Shown in pieces: positions 37,444 through 46,825 of a stretch of 64,000 nt of DNA. The stretch is taken from the NCBI RefSeq assembly GCF_003033885.1, contig NZ_CP024081.1, positions 4,292,507-4,356,506 on the forward strand. Direction: 5' to 3'. Source of the stretch: Pseudomonas rhizophila. GTDB taxonomy: Bacteria; Pseudomonadota; Gammaproteobacteria; Pseudomonadales; Pseudomonadaceae. Under the pieces are notes generated by a model, which was given only the letters and a program-made list of their open reading frames with translations, was not told the origin of the DNA and ran no database searches. The number at the start of each line of letters is the position of its first letter. The stretch's first letter is position 1. A program made the translations under genes and the position numbers.

Positions 37444-39141
37444 GTGACTGTGATCATAGGTATCGACCTGGGCACTACCAACAGCTTAGTGGCTGCTTGG
37501 GATGGCGAAAGCGCCAGGCTACTCCCTAATGCCTTGGGCAATCTTCTCACACCCAGCGTGGTTGGCCTCGACGACCACGGCCAACTGATCGTCGGGGAAA
37601 TTGCCCGCGAACGGCTGCATACCCACCCGCACCTCACTACGTCTCTATTCAAGCGTTATATGGGCAGCGCCCGTGAAACGTTACTGAGCGGGCGCGCTTA
37701 CCGTGCGGAAGAACTCTCGGCGATGTTGCTACGCAGCCTCAAGGCCGATGCCGAGCGTGCATTAGGCGAACCTGTTCACGAAGCGGTGATCAGCGTACCT
37801 GCGTATTTCAGCGACGCTCAGCGCAAGGCCACTCGTATTGCTGGTGAGTTGGCCGGACTGAAGATCGAAAAGCTAATCAACGAACCTACTGCAGCAGCCT
37901 TGGCCTATGGCCTTCAAGAGCGAAACGAAACGACCTTCCTGGTGTTCGATCTCGGTGGTGGCACCTTCGATGTGTCCATCTTGGAGCTGTTCGAGGGCGT
38001 CATGGAAGTGCGCGCCAGCGCGGGGGACAACTTTCTTGGGGGGGAAGATTTCGATGACCGGCTCGTGGAGCATTTCATCGCCAGAATCGGTGTCGCTGAT
38101 CTTCCCGACACAACCCACCCCGCCATAGCACAGCGGTTGCGGCGCGAGGCTCAGCGGGTTCGTCATGCATTGGGGCAAGCGCAAGTCGCCCACTTTATCC
38201 TTCGCGAGCAAACGCGGGAGTGGAGTCTGGAACTGACCCAGAGTGACCTGGCGGACATTGTCCAGCCTTTGTTGGAGCGCCTGCGCACGCCGATCGAACG
38301 TGCGCTGCGCGATGCCCGGATCAAGGTCGCGGATCTGGACGAAATATTGTTGGTGGGCGGCACCACGCGCATGCCCTTGGTACGTAAGTTGGTCGCGACT
38401 CTGTTCGGGCGAATTCCGGCAATGCAGCTAAACCCGGACGAGGTTGTTGCGCAGGGAGCGGCCATCCAGGCGGCGCTACAGGCGCGCCATGCTTCCCTCG
38501 AGGAAGTGGTTCTTACCGATGTATGCCCCTATACCCTGGGGATCGAGACCGTAGTACAGCTAGGCACCGATTACCAAAGCGGTCACTACCTGCCAATCAT
38601 CGAGCGCAACACTGTGGTGCCCGTGAGCCGCTCCCGTGACGTGTCGACCGTCAGCGATAACCAGAAGGTGGTCAGGCTGGGTATCTTCCAGGGCGAAAGC
38701 CGGTTGGTGGCCAACAACATTTTCCTCGGTGAACTGGAAATTCCCGTACCACCACGCAAGGCCGGCGAGGTTACGCTGGACGTACGCTTCACCTACGACA
38801 ATAACGGTTTGCTCGAAGCCCAGGTGCATTTGCCCATCAATGGCGAAACCCGCCGGCTGGTTATCGAGAACAATCCTGGCGTACTGGCTCCCGAGGAAAT
38901 CGCGCAACGGCTGGCCGCCCTCGAAGCGCTGAAAGTGCACCCGCGCGACCAGCAGATCAATACCCTGCTGTTGGCTCGATTGGACCGCCTTTATCAAGAA
39001 AGCCTTGGCGATGGCCGGCAGTACATCGCCGGGCTGGCGAACCATTTTCAGCAAGTGCTCGATACCCAGGATGAACACCGGATCCGTAAAGCCCGTGGCG
39101 ATGTTATCCAGCGCCTTGCTCATTTCGAGCAAGAGGGGTAA
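37444..39141 (+). CDS. hscC: HscC-type Hsp70 chaperone
   Basis: A 565-residue DnaK paralogue. Nucleotide-binding motifs are [15 protein letters not shown] (residues 5-19), [17 protein letters not shown] (about 117-133), [24 protein letters not shown] and [12 protein letters not shown] short substrate-binding domain ends without the long lid of DnaK. Length (560-570) and sequence fit HscC, which works with a dedicated membrane J-protein, the next gene here. GTG start with AAGGA 5 nt upstream. Cytosolic; in E. coli HscC has been linked to RpoD inhibition and metal stress, and the natural clients are uncertain. Confidence 0.93.
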   Translation: MTVIIGIDLGTTNSLVAAWDGESARLLPNALGNLLTPSVVGLDDHGQLIVGEIARERLHTHPHLTTSLFKRYMGSARETLLSGRAYRAEELSAMLLRSLKADAERALGEPVHEAVISVPAYFSDAQRKATRIAGELAGLKIEKLINEPTAAALAYGLQERNETTFLVFDLGGGTFDVSILELFEGVMEVRASAGDNFLGGEDFDDRLVEHFIARIGVADLPDTTHPAIAQRLRREAQRVRHALGQAQVAHFILREQTREWSLELTQSDLADIVQPLLERLRTPIERALRDARIKVADLDEILLVGGTTRMPLVRKLVATLFGRIPAMQLNPDEVVAQGAAIQAALQARHASLEEVVLTDVCPYTLGIETVVQLGTDYQSGHYLPIIERNTVVPVSRSRDVSTVSDNQKVVRLGIFQGESRLVANNIFLGELEIPVPPRKAGEVTLDVRFTYDNNGLLEAQVHLPINGETRRLVIENNPGVLAPEEIAQRLAALEALKVHPRDQQINTLLLARLDRLYQESLGDGRQYIAGLANHFQQVLDTQDEHRIRKARGDVIQRLAHFEQEG

Positions 39142-39147
39142 GCCGCC

Positions 39148-40533
39148 ATGAGTCATTGGCAAGTGCTGGGCCTCACCCCGGACGCGGACGAGCGCAGCAT
39201 CAAACGCGCCTATGCACGGCTGCTCAGAATCCACCGCCCAGACGAAAACCCCAATGAGTTCCAGCGCCTTCGTGAAGCCTATGAAGCCTCGTTGGCCGAG
39301 GCGCGCTGGCGTGCGCAGGCCGGAAGGAAAGTCGTTTACGCCCCGTCAGCCGTAAGCGCGTCAACTCCCGAGCGCTACCAGCCGGCGGAAGATCCCACGC
39401 TGGTCATCCACAGAGAGCGCGTCGATATTCCAACTACCGCCAGCCCACCGGAACCGTCCCTGGGACAGATGCAGCAGTGGTTGACTGAGGGCAAAGATCG
39501 TCAAGTAATGGACGCGCTACGCCTCTGGCTGGCCAGCGACTGGCTATTGCCGTTCGAGCGCCGGCAGCAGTTCGAGCAGAACATATTGGATTGGCTCGAA
39601 TCCGCAGAGGGATGGTCGCCAGCCTTCTTCGATGGGGTGTGCCAAGTGATGGGCTGGGACGAAACCCAGGGCAACCTACCCTGCGAGTACTGGCGCTGGG
39701 ATCGCCTGATCCGGCAGTGCGAGGCACAAGCCTTGTCAGAGACCGTACTCAGTGATCTGGCCAAGTTCGACGACGATAAAATCCACGGGCAGGCAGCCGC
39801 TATGCTGTTCAAGCCCATGACTGACGGCCGTCGTCGTGAAATGGCCGACGGCTTTAGCGCCCTGGACTGGCAACGTTTTGCAGAGCTCGGCCAAGCCATC
39901 GAATATCAATATCCTGAAGTGCCCCAGCGTCTTGGGTTGCAACCACTCGACAACTGGCGGGATTGGTTACCGCCCACTAGCTATCGAGGGGTCTACCTAT
40001 TCCTGTGGTTGGCGCTGTCTGCAATTCTTGTCGCTTCGGGGATTATCGGGCCGAAAAAGAACGATGTGCTGGGCGTGGTGGTTTTAATGCCGCTGATGAT
40101 GTTGTTCGTGAATTGGATCGGCATGAAGGCATACCACGTTTGGGCTATGGTAGCTGTGGTAGCGGGCCGCCTGGATGTGCTGATCAGTCGATGGTTACTC
40201 CCGCGCCGCTGGTACCGGCGAGGCGCTGGGCTCCTATTGCTGCGCCACGTACTCCCCAGCGCAGTGCCCGCAGCCCTGGCATGCTTATGGTCCAGTGATG
40301 TCCTGTGGCTGCGGTGGGCAAGCCCAGTGGTGGTGTTCCTCGGTACGATCTACTTCACGAATGGCGCACTGAGCGGCGGCAGGGCTTCAATGTGGACTCG
40401 AGCATTACGAGCGCTAAAACTGAGGATCGGACGGTTGCCTTGGCACCTGTTGAAACGCGAGGGCCTTCTAGCTGTGATTGCAGTGGCGGTGATGGCTGCC
40501 ACAGTCTATTTCCGTATGAAAGCTGTTGTTTAG
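39148..40533 (+). CDS. Membrane J-domain protein, HscC partner
   Basis: A 461-residue protein. The N-terminal J-domain (about 1-60: HWQVLGLTPDADERSIKRAYARLL, then HRPDENPNEFQRLREAYEASL) has H-R-P-D where classical J-proteins have HPD, a variant usual for HscC partners. A central helical region follows, then four or so membrane helices (about 285-450: YLFLWLALSAILVASGII, GVVVLMPLMMLFVNWIG, VVVFLGTIYF, LLAVIAVAVMAATVY). It begins 6 bp after the hscC stop. It should recruit and stimulate HscC at the membrane. Confidence 0.88.
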   Translation: MSHWQVLGLTPDADERSIKRAYARLLRIHRPDENPNEFQRLREAYEASLAEARWRAQAGRKVVYAPSAVSASTPERYQPAEDPTLVIHRERVDIPTTASPPEPSLGQMQQWLTEGKDRQVMDALRLWLASDWLLPFERRQQFEQNILDWLESAEGWSPAFFDGVCQVMGWDETQGNLPCEYWRWDRLIRQCEAQALSETVLSDLAKFDDDKIHGQAAAMLFKPMTDGRRREMADGFSALDWQRFAELGQAIEYQYPEVPQRLGLQPLDNWRDWLPPTSYRGVYLFLWLALSAILVASGIIGPKKNDVLGVVVLMPLMMLFVNWIGMKAYHVWAMVAVVAGRLDVLISRWLLPRRWYRRGAGLLLLRHVLPSAVPAALACLWSSDVLWLRWASPVVVFLGTIYFTNGALSGGRASMWTRALRALKLRIGRLPWHLLKREGLLAVIAVAVMAATVYFRMKAVV

Positions 40534-40789
40534 GACGGCACGCGCAGTGGCTGACTGCTTGTTTTCGATTGCTACCCGCCAAGCGCAGCTCTGATCAATC
40601 ACAGTCGACCGTATGAGTAAGTAATTTGCGACGAAGTGCCGTGTAGAGGCGGGCGACCCGCACGCTGAGGGTCTGCTTTTGGCCGAGGCTGTGTAGAAAC
40701 GTTTTGATCGTAATAGGTGGCTGGATTCGACACAAAAATTGGCTCCTACGCAAATTTCAGGTCTGCTGAGTTGCCGAGTGCCAGCAATC
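40534..40789. other. Convergent intergenic region
   Basis: About 255 bp between the J-protein stop and the stop of the hydrolase on the other strand. No gene or clear terminator recognised. Confidence 0.4.
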
Positions 40790-41842
40790 CTAGAGCTCCA
40801 CTTTGTTGTTCGCGGACTGCGTCAGAAACTCGGTGATCAGTGACGTAACCTGCTGTTGAATTACCTCGCGCGGGCGAGCATTGTCGCCATCCCCGCAAAT
40901 GATCCCATCGCCAGGAATGTCCTCTTCGAGCAATGCCACTGCACCTGGTTTGCAAATCGGCAAGAAGCTGAAATGGCTGGCGTCACTGATCTCGACATAG
41001 CGGCTGGACGCTTGGGGCAGGCGTGTGGCCAGGTTGGCGGACTCCAACTGAGCAGGCAGTTCCACCGATGGTGCGCCGGCAGCGATAACCAGCACCGGCA
41101 CCGGCAGTGCCGCAAGGCTCTCATCAGTCATCCCGCGCGAGAGTCCCAGGTCCAAAGAAACTACAGCGGTGACCCGTTGATCGCGCAAATCGCCGGCCAG
41201 ACCAGCCTTTAATACCGGAGTACCCTCAGGGTTGATCTTTTGATAAATGGTACAACTGGATAACTGCGGATGGAGTTTGCAGTCACGGGCAAATAGGGCA
41301 GGGTCGAAACGAGCGCCGGCGATCTCCATTGCAGTCCAGCCGCCTAGTGAATGGCCTATTACAGCAATTTGATGCTTTGTGGTCACGCCAAATTTTTCAG
41401 GTTGAGTGGTGACCGCCTCAATGGCCCGATGCAGGTCAATGGGCCGCTGCCATAACTGCGCGGCCGCTTGCGGGCTTCGATCATGGGTCGTGGTGCCGGG
41501 GTGGTTGACCGCTGCGACAATGTAACCCTTATGGGCCAATGCACTCGCCAACCAGTTCTGATTGTTCCAATTGCCTCTGAATCCATGGGAGAGCACCACC
41601 AATGGGTGCTCGCCAGCAGAGGGCGGCGCGTTGCGAACCGCAGAAGCACCGACAAACACCACATTGTCGCCGATCAACTGTGGGGTGGTGGTCGTTGTGC
41701 TGGGATACCAGACGACCATCTCCAGCGGACGCTCATTGCGTGGGTCCGGTAGGGTGTAGGATTGGAAGCCGACAGAGTTGACGTCAGCGAGAGCGCTGGT
41801 CGTCAGACACGTTAAAAGCAGGGCGCCTAGAGCTGTTTTCAA
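40790..41842 (-). CDS. Exported alpha/beta hydrolase (PAF-acetylhydrolase/dienelactone-hydrolase-like)
   Basis: A 350-residue protein with a signal peptide (MKTALGALLLTCLTTSALA-D). Hydrolase motifs: HPLVVLSHGFRGNW oxyanion region (about residues 82-95), nucleophile elbow GHSLGGWT (about 165), and catalytic Asp/His candidates in VLVIAAGAP and DASHFSFLP. The VNSVGFQSYTLPDPRNERPLEMVVWYPS start is typical of periplasmic dienelactone-hydrolase-like or PAF-AH-like esterases. The substrate is unknown. It appears intact although it is bordered by an IS1182 remnant. Confidence 0.85.
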   Translation of the reverse strand: MKTALGALLLTCLTTSALADVNSVGFQSYTLPDPRNERPLEMVVWYPSTTTTTPQLIGDNVVFVGASAVRNAPPSAGEHPLVVLSHGFRGNWNNQNWLASALAHKGYIVAAVNHPGTTTHDRSPQAAAQLWQRPIDLHRAIEAVTTQPEKFGVTTKHQIAVIGHSLGGWTAMEIAGARFDPALFARDCKLHPQLSSCTIYQKINPEGTPVLKAGLAGDLRDQRVTAVVSLDLGLSRGMTDESLAALPVPVLVIAAGAPSVELPAQLESANLATRLPQASSRYVEISDASHFSFLPICKPGAVALLEEDIPGDGIICGDGDNARPREVIQQQVTSLITEFLTQSANNKVEL

Positions 41843-42039
41843 TGGGTTGTCGTCCTTGATTTAGACAGGGGTTCAGAACCTGGAACCCACCGATAGCGTG
41901 CATCACATCTCGCAAATTATAGAAATCCTGCGCCGTGAGCAGTTGAGTCTGCACCGACATTAAAGCCGATACTCCGCCTAACATGCATAGTTTTCGTTAT
42001 CTGCATTGACCGGTCAGCAGGCGAGCTTTTGGGGCAAGT

Positions 42040-42345
42040 TCGAAGGGCCGCTATTGGTAGCCACATCAGCTCGACGTTGCGTTGGGCTTCTGGTTCAAGA
42101 CACCGACTCGATGGAATGCGGTTCAGATAACCGTAGATGTGGATCTTCAGCAGGATTGCGGGATGGTAAGCCGGCCGGCCAGTATCAGGCGGTATGGCGC
42201 CCTCGAAACCCAGTTTGATCGGGTCGAGTTCGTCGACAAAGACATCGACTACGCGCACCGGATTGGCATCGCTGACGTAATCGTCGAGGCTCTCCGGAAG
42301 GAAGGTACCTTGGCCTCGATGTTCACCTTGGATAAAGCGCTTCAT
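42040..42345 (-). pseudogene. IS1182-family transposase, N-terminal fragment
   Basis: MKRFIQGEHRGQGTFLPESL, DDYVSDANPVRVVDVFVDEL, DTGRPAYHPAILLKIHIYGYLNRI and EAQRNVELMWL form the start of an IS1182-type transposase. Similarity stops at ELMWL (about 42050); the rest of the frame down to 41917 is unrelated. GGACCGCTCATG marks the start. Only about 100 of some 450 residues remain. The DNA at 42396-42420 upstream looks like its terminal repeat. Confidence 0.85.
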
Positions 42346-42544
42346 GAGCGGTCCCTGCGATGAAATCCTCAGAAGTCATAGCAAGGGTTTGCGAAAGCGT
42401 TTTTACCCACTCTGGGCCGAAAGCAGATGCTCGAAAACAGGTTGATGTTATCTCGCGCTACTGGCGCTTAGTTAACAGCTGGCGCGTAACGATGAAAGTC
42501 GAACGCCCTTGTTTTTCATCTCGCACAATGATGGCCAAGTTGAC

Positions 42545-42568
42545 GGTGCCCGCCGTATAGCGGGCACC
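42545..42568. terminator. Hairpin downstream of siderophore-receptor gene
   Basis: A perfect 9-bp stem GGTGCCCGC (42545-42553) / GCGGGCACC (42560-42568) with a 6-nt loop, 34 bp beyond the stop of the minus-strand receptor gene. There is no T-run after it on the minus strand, so it may work as a processing or weak termination site. Confidence 0.5.
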
Positions 42569-42602
42569 GCTTCCTACATGGGGAAAAGGCTTAAACGCCT
42601 GC

Positions 42603-44993
42603 TTACCAGCTGTAACTCACTTTGGCGGTAATCTCGCGACCCGGGTTGTAGAAGTTCGCTGTGCCGGAACCGACCACGTGCTGCTCATCCAGCAGGTTGC
42701 TGACGTTCACCGCAAGGTCGGTGCCCTTGGCGATCTCGTAGTTGAAGGCGGCGTCGAACAGCGTGGTGCCATCGCTTTTGCCGGAGTTGGCTGCATCGAA
42801 GTAATAAGAGCCGACGTAGCGCGCACCCAAGCCAACGCTGACATCAGTGCCAGGCACGTCGTAATAACTCCAGAGCGAAGCGGAATGCTTGGGTGCCGTG
42901 GTGAACTCATTACCCTTCAAGGAGCTGCCGTCGTACAACGAACCGCGCAGTACCTCGGACTCCATATAGGAGTAGCCACCAATCAGGCTGAGGTTCCGCG
43001 TCACCTGCGCCTTGGCCTCCAGGTCGAGGCCACGCGCCCGCGATTCGCCCACCGTTTGTTGTTCAATGATGCCGCTCGGCAGCACTACGGCGATGGTGAC
43101 GTTTTCCTGGGTCAAGTCATAAACGGCTGCGGAGAACAGTGCGTCCATTCCCATCGGCGCATACTTCACGCCCACTTCGTACTGCCTGCCCGTCTGCGGT
43201 GTTACGCCAACCTGAGGCGGCGAGACGGATTCCACCATGCTCACATAGGTGGACACCTCATCGTTGACGATATAGGTCAACGCACCTCGGTAGGAGGTTT
43301 CGGAGAAGTTGTCTTTCTCAGTGGATTGCAAGCCTTTGCTGGTAAGGTCCATCGAGTCGTTGCGCATACCCGCGGTGACGATGAAACGCTCGTAGAACGA
43401 TAGGTTCTGCTGAAGGAACACGGCCTTGGTGGTCGCGTCTCGCTTGTTGACGGCATACGGTGTGATTGAGCGTGGAACGCCAGTAAACACGGGATTTGCA
43501 ATGTCAATCGGGGTCGTCAGGGCGTAGACCGAGCTTTCCTTGGTGGTCGAATCGAGGTACTCCACGCCCACCAGGCTACTGCTGTCGATGTTCTCGAAGC
43601 GGGCATCGTATTGCAGCATCAGATTGCCGTTGAACTGGTCGGCCTCACTGTCCGTTCCAAACAGATACCGGTCAACGCTAGTACCGACACGTGCGGCGCT
43701 GTCGCTGATGTAAACGTAGCCAAAATCATCGGTCAATTTGCTGTAACGCAGGTTGCTGCGCAGTACGAAGCCGTTGTCGAAGTCATGGGTGACGTTACCG
43801 CTGAGGCTGGTGCGCTCGACATCGTGAAAGTTGTAGCTGGGCTCACCATAAAACTTGCTGCGGTCGTATTCCTTGTCCAGCGGATAGCCGCCACTGTTGG
43901 GCGAACTTTCAGTTTTCAGATAGTCCAGAATCACGGTGGCTGACGTGTAATCCGTGGGTGCCCAGGTGAGGCCACCCATCACCAACCGGTTGTCGTCCTG
44001 TGAGTGATCGTACTCGCGGTCGCTGTTTTGGCCTTTGGCAGTAAAGCGGCCAGCCAAGGTTTTCTCGTCGTTCAGCGCATCCCCCACATCGATGCCTGTC
44101 TCTACATGGTCAAACGAACCGTAGGTCACATAGCCTTGGCCAAACTGCTCGAAGCGCGGCTGTTTGGTCACGAAATTCACCGAACCGCCCGGGTCCGCTG
44201 GGCCAAACAGCGTGGAGTTGGCGCCACGCAGAATCTCTATGCGTTCATAGGCGAATGGATCTTCGCGTACGCCGCGCATCGAACTCAGGGTCAAGCCGTC
44301 ACGGTAGGTAGTAGCCTGGAAGCCCCGGATCTGGAAATAGTCGTTGCGGTCATCCGTACCATAGAAGTCACTGACCACGCCCGGCGTGTATTGCAGCGCC
44401 TCTTCCGTGGTACTGACGCTGCGTTGCTCCATTTCCTTGTTGGTAACAACCGACACCGAGGCCGGTGTATTGAGAATGCTGGTTGCCACCTTGCCGCCAA
44501 CCCAGAGCTCCTTGGCGACCACCGAGTTGGCGTCGTCGTCGGCACTGACCCTGACCTTGGCATTGATGATGAGGGGGGCAAGGCGGTAGTCCTCGACGTC
44601 TGTTGCGTCGAGCTCCAGCGGGCCGGCGGGCTTTGGTTGAGGGAACAGTAGATAGGCATTCGGACCTTGCTGTTCGATTTGCAATTCGCTCCCCTGCAGC
44701 AACGATGACAGCGCTGCCGACGTATCGAGCGTGCCATTCACGCCAGCAGTGGTGCGGTTCACTACACTCGATGCGTCGAAGGAAAGACTGATGCCAGCCT
44801 CGCGCGCAAAGCGGTCAAGCGCTGGCGCCAGTGGGCCGGCAGCGATGTTCCACTGTTTCACTTGATTGCTGTGGTCAGCGCTCGACGTTTGCGCCAGCGA
44901 TGGCAATGCGTAGCTGCTTACGATCAAACCCAAAATCGCACCGTGCAAGGCACGATTTAATGGATGGCGCTGTGAAACAGGGGACGAACTCAT
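42603..44993 (-). CDS. TonB-dependent siderophore receptor with STN signalling domain
   Basis: A 796-residue outer-membrane receptor. Start chosen at MSSSPVSQRHPLN (GGAGCGAG upstream); signal peptide ends PSLAQ. Domains: STN signalling domain (about 45-125: WNIAAGPLAPALDRFAREAGISLSFDASSV), plug (about 165-290: SVSVVTNKEMEQRSVSTTEEALQYTPGV, IRGFQATTYRDG, GANSTLFGPADPGGSVNFVTKQP), and a 22-strand barrel ending in the C-terminal aromatic VSYSW. The STN domain contacts the FecR protein encoded upstream, so the receptor triggers its own expression when loaded with a siderophore, probably xenosiderophore or ferrioxamine-like. The ligand is not determined. Confidence 0.93.
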   Translation of the reverse strand: MSSSPVSQRHPLNRALHGAILGLIVSSYALPSLAQTSSADHSNQVKQWNIAAGPLAPALDRFAREAGISLSFDASSVVNRTTAGVNGTLDTSAALSSLLQGSELQIEQQGPNAYLLFPQPKPAGPLELDATDVEDYRLAPLIINAKVRVSADDDANSVVAKELWVGGKVATSILNTPASVSVVTNKEMEQRSVSTTEEALQYTPGVVSDFYGTDDRNDYFQIRGFQATTYRDGLTLSSMRGVREDPFAYERIEILRGANSTLFGPADPGGSVNFVTKQPRFEQFGQGYVTYGSFDHVETGIDVGDALNDEKTLAGRFTAKGQNSDREYDHSQDDNRLVMGGLTWAPTDYTSATVILDYLKTESSPNSGGYPLDKEYDRSKFYGEPSYNFHDVERTSLSGNVTHDFDNGFVLRSNLRYSKLTDDFGYVYISDSAARVGTSVDRYLFGTDSEADQFNGNLMLQYDARFENIDSSSLVGVEYLDSTTKESSVYALTTPIDIANPVFTGVPRSITPYAVNKRDATTKAVFLQQNLSFYERFIVTAGMRNDSMDLTSKGLQSTEKDNFSETSYRGALTYIVNDEVSTYVSMVESVSPPQVGVTPQTGRQYEVGVKYAPMGMDALFSAAVYDLTQENVTIAVVLPSGIIEQQTVGESRARGLDLEAKAQVTRNLSLIGGYSYMESEVLRGSLYDGSSLKGNEFTTAPKHSASLWSYYDVPGTDVSVGLGARYVGSYYFDAANSGKSDGTTLFDAAFNYEIAKGTDLAVNVSNLLDEQHVVGSGTANFYNPGREITAKVSYSW

Positions 44994-45111
44994 TTTCTCG
45001 CTCCAAGAAAGGACATCGGCAGACTGGCCTGTATTCCGGCCTTCCTTAGAGGTCGAACGAGAATGAGAAGCTACCTCATTATTTTTCAGGTAGCACAAAG
45101 TTCTGATGGGC

Positions 45112-46092
45112 TCAGGTGGCAGCGGTCACGGTCACCCAATAACGGGTCCGATAATCAATGTGCAAGTGCAGTGACTGCGCGATCAATGCCAGGACCTGAT
45201 CGTTGTCGGCGAGCTGGAAGGTGCCGGAAACGCGACGATCAGCGACCCCTTCGGCGCAGCGCAGTACCCCGGGGCGATAACGCGACAACTCCGCGATGAA
45301 ATCATTGAGGCGCATATTGCGCGCACTGATCACCCCGTCACCCCAGCTCCATAGATCAAGGCCGTTGTCCCTGAACATTCGGGCGCCACTTGATGTGAAC
45401 AGCAGGTGATTTCCTGCCTGGACGCTGCGGCTCGCAGGAGTTTGATCGGAGCCGGGGAAAACCGTGACTGATCCTTCCTGAGCCGCGACCAGAGTGCCAT
45501 CGTCCAGCTCGCGTGCCAGAAAGCGGGAACTCTGGGCGCGGATGAGCCCGTCACGTGATTGCACCCAGAACGGTCGTGCTCGAGGCGAGTGTTGATCCGC
45601 GCCGACATTCACGATGATTTCCCCACGTCGCAGGATTATCAGGCGTCGCTGGGCGTCGAAATCGCTGTCGACGGCGCTATCGCTGTTGAGCTGGATAAGG
45701 CTGCCATCATCGAGTTGGAAGCGTCGTTGCTCGCCGGTACTGCTGCGCTGCTGCGCAAGCATGGCGGGTACGGGTGTATAGTCCCGGCCGAGCCAGGCTG
45801 CAGCGCTAACAGTCGCCAATATGCCCAGTAGCTTCAGGCTTTCCCGCCGCCGCATTCCATGATTGGTGCCATTCAGGGTTTGTCGGGCCAATTGAGTTGG
45901 CACGCCTGCGAATTCATCCCCAAGCGTTTCCACACGCTGCCACGCCACCACATGCTCCGGGTGCTGCTGCAGCCAGTGCTCAAAAGTGCGCTGTGTCTGT
46001 TCATCGGCTTGATTGAAGCGAAGGCGCACCAGCCATTGGATTGCCTGCTCAACAATGGCCGGATTGAGCGCCTGCGGCTCACGCCTCGACAT
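45112..46092 (-). CDS. FecR-family anti-sigma factor/signal transducer
   Basis: From MSRREPQALNPAI (overlapping the sigma-factor stop) the protein has 326 residues. A cytoplasmic DUF4880 sigma-binding part (AIQWLVRLRFNQADEQTQRTFEHWLQQHPEHVVAWQRVE) is followed by a single membrane helix (LKLLGILATVSAAAWLG), then the FecR periplasmic domain (RRFQLDDGSLIQLNSDSAVDSDFDAQRRLIILRRGEIIVNVG) and a C-terminal STN-like domain. It passes the receptor signal to the sigma factor encoded just upstream. Gene order sigma-FecR-receptor is the classical Fec-type arrangement. Confidence 0.92.
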   Translation of the reverse strand: MSRREPQALNPAIVEQAIQWLVRLRFNQADEQTQRTFEHWLQQHPEHVVAWQRVETLGDEFAGVPTQLARQTLNGTNHGMRRRESLKLLGILATVSAAAWLGRDYTPVPAMLAQQRSSTGEQRRFQLDDGSLIQLNSDSAVDSDFDAQRRLIILRRGEIIVNVGADQHSPRARPFWVQSRDGLIRAQSSRFLARELDDGTLVAAQEGSVTVFPGSDQTPASRSVQAGNHLLFTSSGARMFRDNGLDLWSWGDGVISARNMRLNDFIAELSRYRPGVLRCAEGVADRRVSGTFQLADNDQVLALIAQSLHLHIDYRTRYWVTVTAAT

Positions 46093-46594
46093 AACGCAAG
46101 CGATAGCAGTGTTGCAGGGCCGTGGCCAGGTCGCGTTCCACCGTCGCGCGGGAAACACCCAGCTTTTCGGCTATTTGCGCGCAGGTTAGACCGTCGAGTC
46201 GGGCAAATAAAAATGCCTGGCGAACTCTTGGTTTAAGCATACCGAGCATGCGGTCTATGCGCTCGAGCGCATCAAGAATCATCAGCCGGCTTTCTTCCGA
46301 GGGAACCTCATGTTGAGGCAGCAACGTGATGCTTTCCAAGTACGCACGTTCGAGTTCGCGACGACGATACTGATCAATCATCAGTCCGCGGGCGATACTG
46401 CTCAAATAGGCGCGTGGTTCGCGCAAGGGGCTGGACTGACGGGATTTGAGCAGACGTACGAAGGTGTCCTGCACCAAATCTGCAGCGTTGTCGCGACATC
46501 CAATGCGTCGGATTAGCCAGCCGTGTAACCACGAGTGGTGGGTTCGATAGAGCAGCCCTAGATCTGCAGTACCTAGTGTTTCATCGCTACGCAT
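46079..46594 (-). CDS. FecI-family ECF sigma factor
   Basis: From MRSDETLGTADLGLLY (GGGA 5 nt upstream) the protein has 171 residues; a longer in-frame start (46732) is unnecessary. Sigma region 2: RIGCRDNAADLVQDTFVRLLK and AYLSSIARGLMIDQYRR; region 4: MLKPRVRQAFLFARLDGLTCAQIAEKLGVSRATVERDLATA. Length and sequence match iron-starvation ECF sigma factors. It overlaps the fecR-like gene by 14 nt. A Fur-box-like sequence lies about 25 bp upstream. It would transcribe the adjacent receptor gene. Confidence 0.93.
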   Translation of the reverse strand: MRSDETLGTADLGLLYRTHHSWLHGWLIRRIGCRDNAADLVQDTFVRLLKSRQSSPLREPRAYLSSIARGLMIDQYRRRELERAYLESITLLPQHEVPSEESRLMILDALERIDRMLGMLKPRVRQAFLFARLDGLTCAQIAEKLGVSRATVERDLATALQHCYRLRYVEA

Positions 46595-46615
46595 CGGAAT
46601 CCCGGCAAATACATG

Positions 46616-46634
46616 ATTGATAATTAATCGCATT
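46616..46634 (-). promoter_or_regulatory. Possible Fur box upstream of ECF sigma gene
   Basis: TTGATAATTAATCGCATTC resembles the 19-bp Fur consensus GATAATGATAATCATTATC, with GATAAT and AAT-N2-CATT preserved. Iron repression of FecI-type sigma genes by Fur is established, so the position makes sense. The match is imperfect. Confidence 0.5.
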
Positions 46635-46825
46635 CTACTCACGCGATAGGCCTTAGGCAAATACGTGGTGCTTACTGTCCGTTTTTGGGCGAACGCGATC
46701 ATTCTGTAGAGGCTGCGAGTGAAAAAATGCATCCAGCGTTTAGAAGATTTGAACGCTAGCCACCGAGCACTTTGAATTTCAAAGTGCTTTTATTCCGCCG
46801 GCTCCTCCACGACTCCCGCTCGGCT

